From the NCBI GenBank assembly GCA_002633005.1, contig NMRA01000153.1, positions 583,084 through 647,083 on the forward strand: a stretch of DNA of 64,000 nt. The letters are read 5' to 3'. Each line of letters starts with the position of its first letter. Within the stretch, counting starts at the first letter, position 1. This DNA comes from Phoronis australis. Lineage: Eukaryota; Phoronida; Phoronidae. This document shows positions 58,241 to 64,000 of the stretch, piece by piece. A program made the position numbers and the translations under genes. The notes below the pieces were generated by a model. That model was given only the letters and a program-made list of their open reading frames with translations, had not been told where the DNA came from and did no database searches.

Positions 58241-58345
58241 GAGAATAAGGCAACTGGTGCTTGTACGGACGTTTAAATACTCCGCGAAAACCTAGAAAGC
58301 TGATTGGCCCTGACAGTATCTAAACTTTACAGAACCAATGAAAAT
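58241..58345 (-). promoter_or_regulatory. TATA/CCAAT promoter-like block
   Basis: On the minus strand, in order: CATTGGT (58333-58339), GCCAATC (58302-58308), and TATTTAAAC (58271-58279) some 25-30 bases before a likely start near 58245. The spacing of two CCAAT boxes, a TATA-like element and a start is that of a classical RNA polymerase II promoter. The downstream gene is unidentified. Confidence 0.3.
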
Positions 58346-60799
58346 AATACCACCGAAAGGGGGATTGATTAAATCATGACTTATCTCCGAGACATCGCCC
58401 TAAAATAAATAAGGAGATTGAGAACGCCATCTCTAGGATATTTGAGAACCACTACATGCACTGCCTGTATTAACACTTTTAGTTAAAACTTTTTAATGAG
58501 AAAGTAAAATTGAGCTACATTTGGTGCAGTACAGACTAACGGTGCATGGAATTTATATTTCGAAGACCAGAACACAAAAGCTTCTTTTAGAAGCAATTAT
58601 ATACGCGTTTTCGTTTTGAAATCCAAGCGCTACCCTACGAACAGGTAAATCCAAAGCGTTTTCCAAGCAGTCTCCTTAAGGTACCTGTTTCAAGAAATAT
58701 TTAATTTTCAGTTTTCGATTACATAGGCCCTTAGTTCGGTAATTGAGACTTCGATTGGTGAAAGCCGCTTCATGCGAGTTAGATTCAATACAGAATGAAG
58801 ACTCGCAGCGAAAGAAGTTCCAGCCGACAATAATTTTAATGATTAGGAAAAATCAGAAAACGCAAATAGCCACAAATCTCAAACTTTTGAAAACTTTGTA
58901 TGCATAAAAAACATTTCTGATTGACTAAAGCCTAATGGGAGTGCCGGAATTCGAGGAAGTCTTTTCAAAACTGTGCCGAGCTGGCGAACTCACAAAGTGG
59001 ACGCTGTTGTGACATAAATTGTCGCACTCGACACATATTGTCGCTAGGACGACAATATGCAGCGGGCTACTGAAACTCTTCGGTGGTTCATTTTCGCTGA
59101 TTTTAAGCTAAAAACGGAATCTGATCAGCCGTCTGAAAAAAAATCACACGTTAACGCTCACCAGACGTTTGACCTGTCCCGTATTCTCTCGACCTCAAAA
59201 CGGAAGGCACACCTGTCTTTTGCCGTGAGAAAGCTGCGTTCCAATAACGTTATAATGGCTTGGTTCTGTTCGCCCATGGTACGCGGTCAGACTATTTAGA
59301 TCTTGAACATCAGTGTTAAAATAATATAGACGAAAAGGCTGACGTCAAACACAGAATGTCTAGTTTACCAAAGTTAATATCTTGCCTGTTGTTATTCATA
59401 CATCAATATTGAGCAATGGCATTTGTGGAGGTGTCCAAGATACTGATATTGTTCGATCTTGCAAGTTTCCCTCGAAGATTGATGTTTGCAATCAGTTTCA
59501 GAACAATATACCTTGATACCGATGAGAAAAAAAAACACACTACTAGAGCTTCTCCGAAATCAATACTGCCACGGTCATTTACGTTGTCCTTCGCCCTGCC
59601 GGTGTCGGCAGAGAAATGACGTAATCGCATTCCGTCCTACTCGTGAGCCCTTTCCATCAACGACGATACTAATTCAATGCTTAGGGTAGCGTTTACCGAA
59701 GTAAACATAAAGCCCGAGTTATGCCGGCGAAGCATAGACACGTGGCTACAATGGGTACGCTAAAGTGGCTACAAAGCTATAAGTATAGCCATAACTGATT
59801 CTGGTGGGGTTTTTTGAAAATTGACACAGTGGTGAGGTATTTGGAAAAAAGAAACAGTCACCTGGCGCCAGCTGAAATGCTTCTTTTTATTTACACATTA
59901 TCGGCGAAAAAGCGACTTCTTGAAATCAGTCCTATCGCGTTTTTGAACTGTAAATCATGGCTTTCGCAGCCAAACGCTCTGCTGACGAGCTAAATCTCTA
60001 CAAATAAATGACAGGGAATTTTTAAGCGCATTTAACTGGTAGTCACCCACCTTGATTTCAGCAGCTTGACAGATATCGGCGAGAATTGACGATTTGTAAT
60101 AAAATCACAAAAGCGCAACAGATTTCGTTTCTTTGCTCAGGTCAAAGTTAAAAACTTCAAAAAGCTTATCCTATCCAACAACACTTAAAATGCGTTCTTC
60201 GACCGCAAAAGGGATTATGTCCCTTTCAATAGTGGAGCGGAAGTCGATTGCAGAAACTAAATTTTGGTTTAGTAGGGCGCAGACCAGAGCTAACTGTGCT
60301 TTTTGCCAAAAACACGCGTTTTTTTTTAAACTAGCAATTTTAGTTTAAGCCACTTACCGCCATAAAAACTGAGCTTGTTCCTTACACAAATGAGAAGTGG
60401 TGTCAGAGCTGTAACAATCCAATTTGTCAAGCCTGTTGTCTCAAGCAATGACAAAACTGTCAGTTCTTTCTAATACAAGAAATCATTTACATTTGTCTAA
60501 GGAATAATTTGGAACCAATTTCATAACGACAAATGGTCTAATAGTTTTGCGTCGCCAGGACGAATTTATAATGGGTTTCTTCGGTGTAATCGAGGCTCTC
60601 GACAGATATTACTGTCAACAAAATTAAGAAAAAGAAATACAAAAATTTTCGTCAAATGTACACCGTCCTATTTTCCAAATGTGTACTCGTCTCCGCATTT
60701 AAAAAAACTGCATTGACCGGAAATTTCTGTATCTGCGCGAATTTTCGAAAACTTTCCGAAAGAGGGTTCACCGTGGGCGCCTTTTTATCTCGGTTTACC
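58346..60799. other. Intergenic, no recognised gene
   Basis: An ATG frame at 59057-59299 (+, 80 codons) follows ATTGTCGC repeats and matches no family. Otherwise no supported feature. Confidence 0.4.
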
Positions 60800-61117
60800 T
60801 AGGGGCGGATCCAGAATTTTGAGTAAGGGGGGGGGGGGCAGGGCACAGGAATCACCAGAATTTCGTCAGATGCGCGCGCCCAGCCTAAAATGTAGGGATG
60901 CAGGAGGTCTCGAATTTTTGGGTTAGCGGACCTTTTGACTTAAAAAAGGTAAACGGGGTTTGTTTAGGGCCTATGCATTGTTTATTCACTCCCAGAGACC
61001 CCCCTGGTTGCGCGCATGTGCTAGTCAGCAATTCGCAACCGAACTGCCAAATGGTATCTGGTAGAATTTTAAGGGAGGGGGTATGGCCCCCTTGGCCCCC
61101 CTCTAAATCCGCCACTG
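60800..61117 (-). mobile_element. CAGTGGCGG MITE, copy D (long form, inverted)
   Basis: 318 bp; read reversed it starts CAGTGGCGGATTTAGAGGGG and ends GGATCCGCCCCTA, matching the long copy C including GCGCGCGCATCTG. Flanks are TTACC (60795-60799) and TTTCC (61118-61122), a 5-bp target duplication with one mismatch. Confidence 0.85.
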
Positions 61118-61125
61118 TTTCCTAC

Positions 61126-61439
61126 CTGGCTTCATTCCGCATTTCAAAAATGCGCCCACCCAAAGGACAAAACATCGGGAGAAATTTGATGAAGTTGTCA
61201 TTGTGGGAAGGATTGTTTCAGTTTTTCTACAAGGCGCAGGCCTACGTCTGCTTCCAAAGAAGGTGTGTGCTACAGGTACTCCAAGTTCCTGCTCTTCATT
61301 CCGCCTGGGTTCCTCGTAGCGGTACAATTTTTTGGCATTTCTATCCAAAAAGTATGAGAACACACGATTGTATTCAGCAGGTAGTTCACTTGTCCCACGG
61401 TTTGAGATATCTGTATAATCTGAATTGTAGCAGAAGTTT
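61126..61439 (-). CDS. Candidate internal exon, unidentified protein
   Basis: On the minus strand an acceptor (cttacccag) at 61440 and a donor (CCAG|gtagg) at 61126 bound 314 nt open in one frame. The peptide has ordinary globular composition: NSDYTDISNRGTSELPAEYN, then FSYFLDRNAKKLYRYEEPRR, NEEQELGVPVAHTFFGSRRR, and a Cys-containing end (SRCFVLWVGAFLKCGMKPG). The polypyrimidine tract is weak. No family is recognised. The opposite strand is also open here but its product looks random. It sits next to MITE copy D. It could be an exon, or part of an older transposon gene. Confidence 0.25.
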
Positions 61440-64000
61440 CTGGGTAAGCCCCACTCTCACTTTTTTTGGCTTGTGCCTACCCGTAATTTCCCAGATTGCC
61501 GTAAAATCGCACAAGGTGCATTTACCACAATTGGCGATACAAAGACTTTGAATCAAAATCGTGGTGCTATCTTGCTATAAAATCCTGAAATCCCTATGCA
61601 ATAGTTTCTGTTCTGGTTGAGTACAGAGAAAACTCAAGTTATTAATTCGCTTTTTACCGACGTCGACGCACATCGCGTATCAGGTTTAACACAAGGGCCG
61701 TTAGCGGGAAATTGTAACCCGTAAATTACCCAACGGTGCTAAATAAGCAACGATAAGTACTTTCTCTAGACGCTCATCAATTGCGCTTGTAATTGACGCG
61801 CGTTAAGTCTGTATGTTCGAGTCTGAACTCGAAATTTCAAGGTTTTGCTTCGAATCTAGGGGTCATCGTCAGCTATCTAAGACTAAAAGCAAATCGTTAC
61901 ATGCATAGCCATTATGTACTCTACCACAGACTAATGGACACTTACACTGAGTTCGCACAAACCTAGAACGGAAAAAGCCAGAAATAATTTCCAATTCGGT
62001 TTCATGTACCTCTGGTCAAAAGTAGTTTCTTTGATGAAATGTGGGTTTTTAACCGCGCGGTACCTAATCAGCAGCTGCTCCGTAAATAATTTGTAAAATG
62101 TTCAACTGGAAAATATAGGAAGAGATTACCTTAGCATGCACTTATGTGTTTTCTAGTTGCAGCGAACGTACTACCCGCATCATGCAGATATGTTATTCCT
62201 TGACAACATCACTACTGATACTAACTGGTTACGGGTCGAAGATTTACATCTGATCATTTTTCTTCAAAATTTGGTTACTTATAAATTTCTTAAGCGTGCT
62301 ATTAACAATAACGTAAACGGAGTTTGTGAGGGAGTGGTCAGAGGGCCTGCCTACTCCCTAACTCAGTTACGGACGGACATGACCGGAGAAAACGTCGTTT
62401 TAAGTTGGGTATGCCGTTTTTAAATGGCTCGCGCACAGTTTTCTTTCGAAAATTGTGCCTAAGCTCTAAAGACGTAGTAACCCTTACATGTGCAATTGTC
62501 TTGAACTGGAATTTATCTTTGTATGTTGTCTAATTTTAATACTTTTTATTCAATAATTAGTGTAAACTAATTGAATACCCGACGGAGCCAATCATTTTGT
62601 CACGGATAAGTAAAGTTTCCCTAAAATGGTGTCCTCCTTGGTTTTACTCAAGTGTTTCACGTGACAGATAAGCGCATGCGCACGATTCCGGTCATAGGGA
62701 CAGTTTCACGTAGATTATTGCACGTTTTAAATGGGCGCTTATGTAGTATTGATATCGATGAAGACAAAGGCGCATAATCTCACGAATGAATACGCCTGAA
62801 AATACCACTTAGCACGTAAATCACCAGGAAGACATTGTCTCCCTAGTCTCACGGGCCGCAGAGATTCTTTGAAAAACAATCGATGCACGAGTCATGACAA
62901 AAAACCCACGACAGTTACAGTTCAAACATTTTGTCCCTTTGGCTATGAAAACCCCTATATATTATGCAAGTAACAATTAGGCAGACATGCACACAGATAA
63001 CCCGACAAATTCCTCGTCACTGAGTCCATAATTATTCTTTACAATGTACTTACAGTACTTTGAGCGATGCTTTGAACTTTTGCTATTCCGCCAAATAGTC
63101 CCCCAAACTGGCTTTTGAAATTAGCAACCCGACATCCCCATTTCAAGCCGCAACCATAGAGTCCATAGAAACATAAAGTACTGAACTGCCGATTATTATG
63201 ATTTGGACAGTCACTGCTTCTTGTTGACCGGTGCTATGACAACGCCGCTTTAATTCGTTTTAAAAACTTGATTGTGAAGTAATGCTGATTCTATGGTGTT
63301 TTGGTCCCCGAATCGTACTCGTCACAACCTACTCATACTTTACCGCTGCACCACTAGCACGTCACCGAGCTCGGACACCTTAAAGCCGCATTTCGCCTTG
63401 TTTAGCTGGTCAAAGAACAAAAATCGAATTGAGACTTTTCTCCGATAAAATCAGACTAGTGATAGGATTCTATTTCCGTTAGCAACTTATGTAATGTTCT
63501 GCGTTGGACAGACAAAATCAAAGTCCGAGTTTGACGAGTTGATTTTATTTACTAATTCCACTTGGAGCCTCAGTGAAAACTTTCAATCCTTGTGAGAACC
63601 GTGTGAGAACTGTAAATCTATGAAAATACACAAAATACTCTAAATACATGACAATATTATATAAAACCGAATCTAAATTAAACTGTTAACAATAGTCACT
63701 CTAAGAAACTAATCAAAATTACTCAAATCTAAGTGAATCGGTATATGAACTTTAAATCACATTTTACTAAACCAACATTTATCTTAAAACGTAGTATATC
63801 TTAGAATATTTCATAGCTCATAAACTCTAATGAGACTTACAGAAATTGCTCCCTTTGATCTTATCCACGCATGAACATCCAATTCTTGTTTTGTGTATCA
63901 GTATGATCCTTGTCAGTGACTGAATACACTCCTTGAAACTCTACAGACTCGGTGATCTGCCTAAAATACTTGATTCTCCAAAGTTACTGAGCTTCCTCGT
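61440..64000. other. Right-hand flank, no recognised gene
   Basis: AT-rich, especially 63600-63850. The 88-codon frame at 62157-62423 (+) is not recognised. No RNA gene or transposon ends are seen. Confidence 0.4.

Noticed and set aside
60898-61551. 217-codon open frame on the plus strand, the longest in the window
   Set aside because: It runs straight through the MITE at 60800-61117 and its composition is irregular; openness is likely chance or a shadow of the minus-strand frame.
1-64000. CRISPR arrays, prokaryotic operons, phage or other defence systems
   Set aside because: The direct-repeat arrays at 31.1 and 45.8 kb have no unique spacers, and the coding content is spliced eukaryotic.

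Overview
The window is eukaryotic, AT-rich, intron-dominated animal DNA. The evidence is a spliced ligand-gated ion channel gene with GT-AG introns of up to 12 kb, many small non-autonomous transposons, microsatellites, and relics of transposon genes of a kind common in marine invertebrates. A marine invertebrate, perhaps a non-vertebrate deuterostome, fits best, but no feature fixes the species. Two isolated N bases (8118, 9415) mark assembly joins.

The one gene that can be reconstructed end to end is a nicotinic acetylcholine receptor alpha subunit on the minus strand. Eight coding exons run from an ATG at 42775 to a stop at 3651: 42724-42775, 32015-32178, 19776-19820, 15385-15494, 14222-14491, 5797-6062, 4893-5086 and 3651-4010. 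The lengths sum to 1461 nt (486 codons plus stop) and every junction keeps phase. The product has a short signal peptide, a ligand-binding domain with a 13-residue Cys-loop, the vicinal cysteine pair of alpha subunits, four membrane segments and a cation-type pore. Binding-site wording and M4 recall the alpha9/alpha10 branch. The loop D tryptophan of the complementary binding face is replaced by phenylalanine.

The introns hold mobile DNA: inverted-repeat MITEs (1.8, 18.9, 19.9, 29.2, 37.1, 39.5 kb), a 0.7-kb repeat present twice in opposite orientation (21.5 and 33.4 kb), a 28-bp x 9 tandem array (31.1 kb), a reverse-transcriptase relic (35.6-36.1 kb), a transposase-like helix-turn-helix relic (20.4 kb), a relic of a Cys-rich transposon-associated gene (28.2-28.8 kb), and a 535-bp duplication beside an N (7.6-9.3 kb).

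Upstream of the receptor (43-64 kb) no complete gene is visible. This part holds a 21-bp minisatellite (45.8 kb), a hairpin element (45.3 kb), MITEs with CAGTGGCGG or CATGGGCGG ends and 5-bp target duplications, a tRNA-like repeat family (49.2 and 52.5 kb) one copy of which is split by a 783-bp foldback element, a CACTAC low-complexity tract (53.6 kb), a larger transposon-gene relic (55.9-57.1 kb), a promoter-like block on the minus strand (58.3 kb) and an unidentified candidate exon (61.1-61.4 kb). I see no CRISPR, operon, phage, rRNA or functional tRNA.
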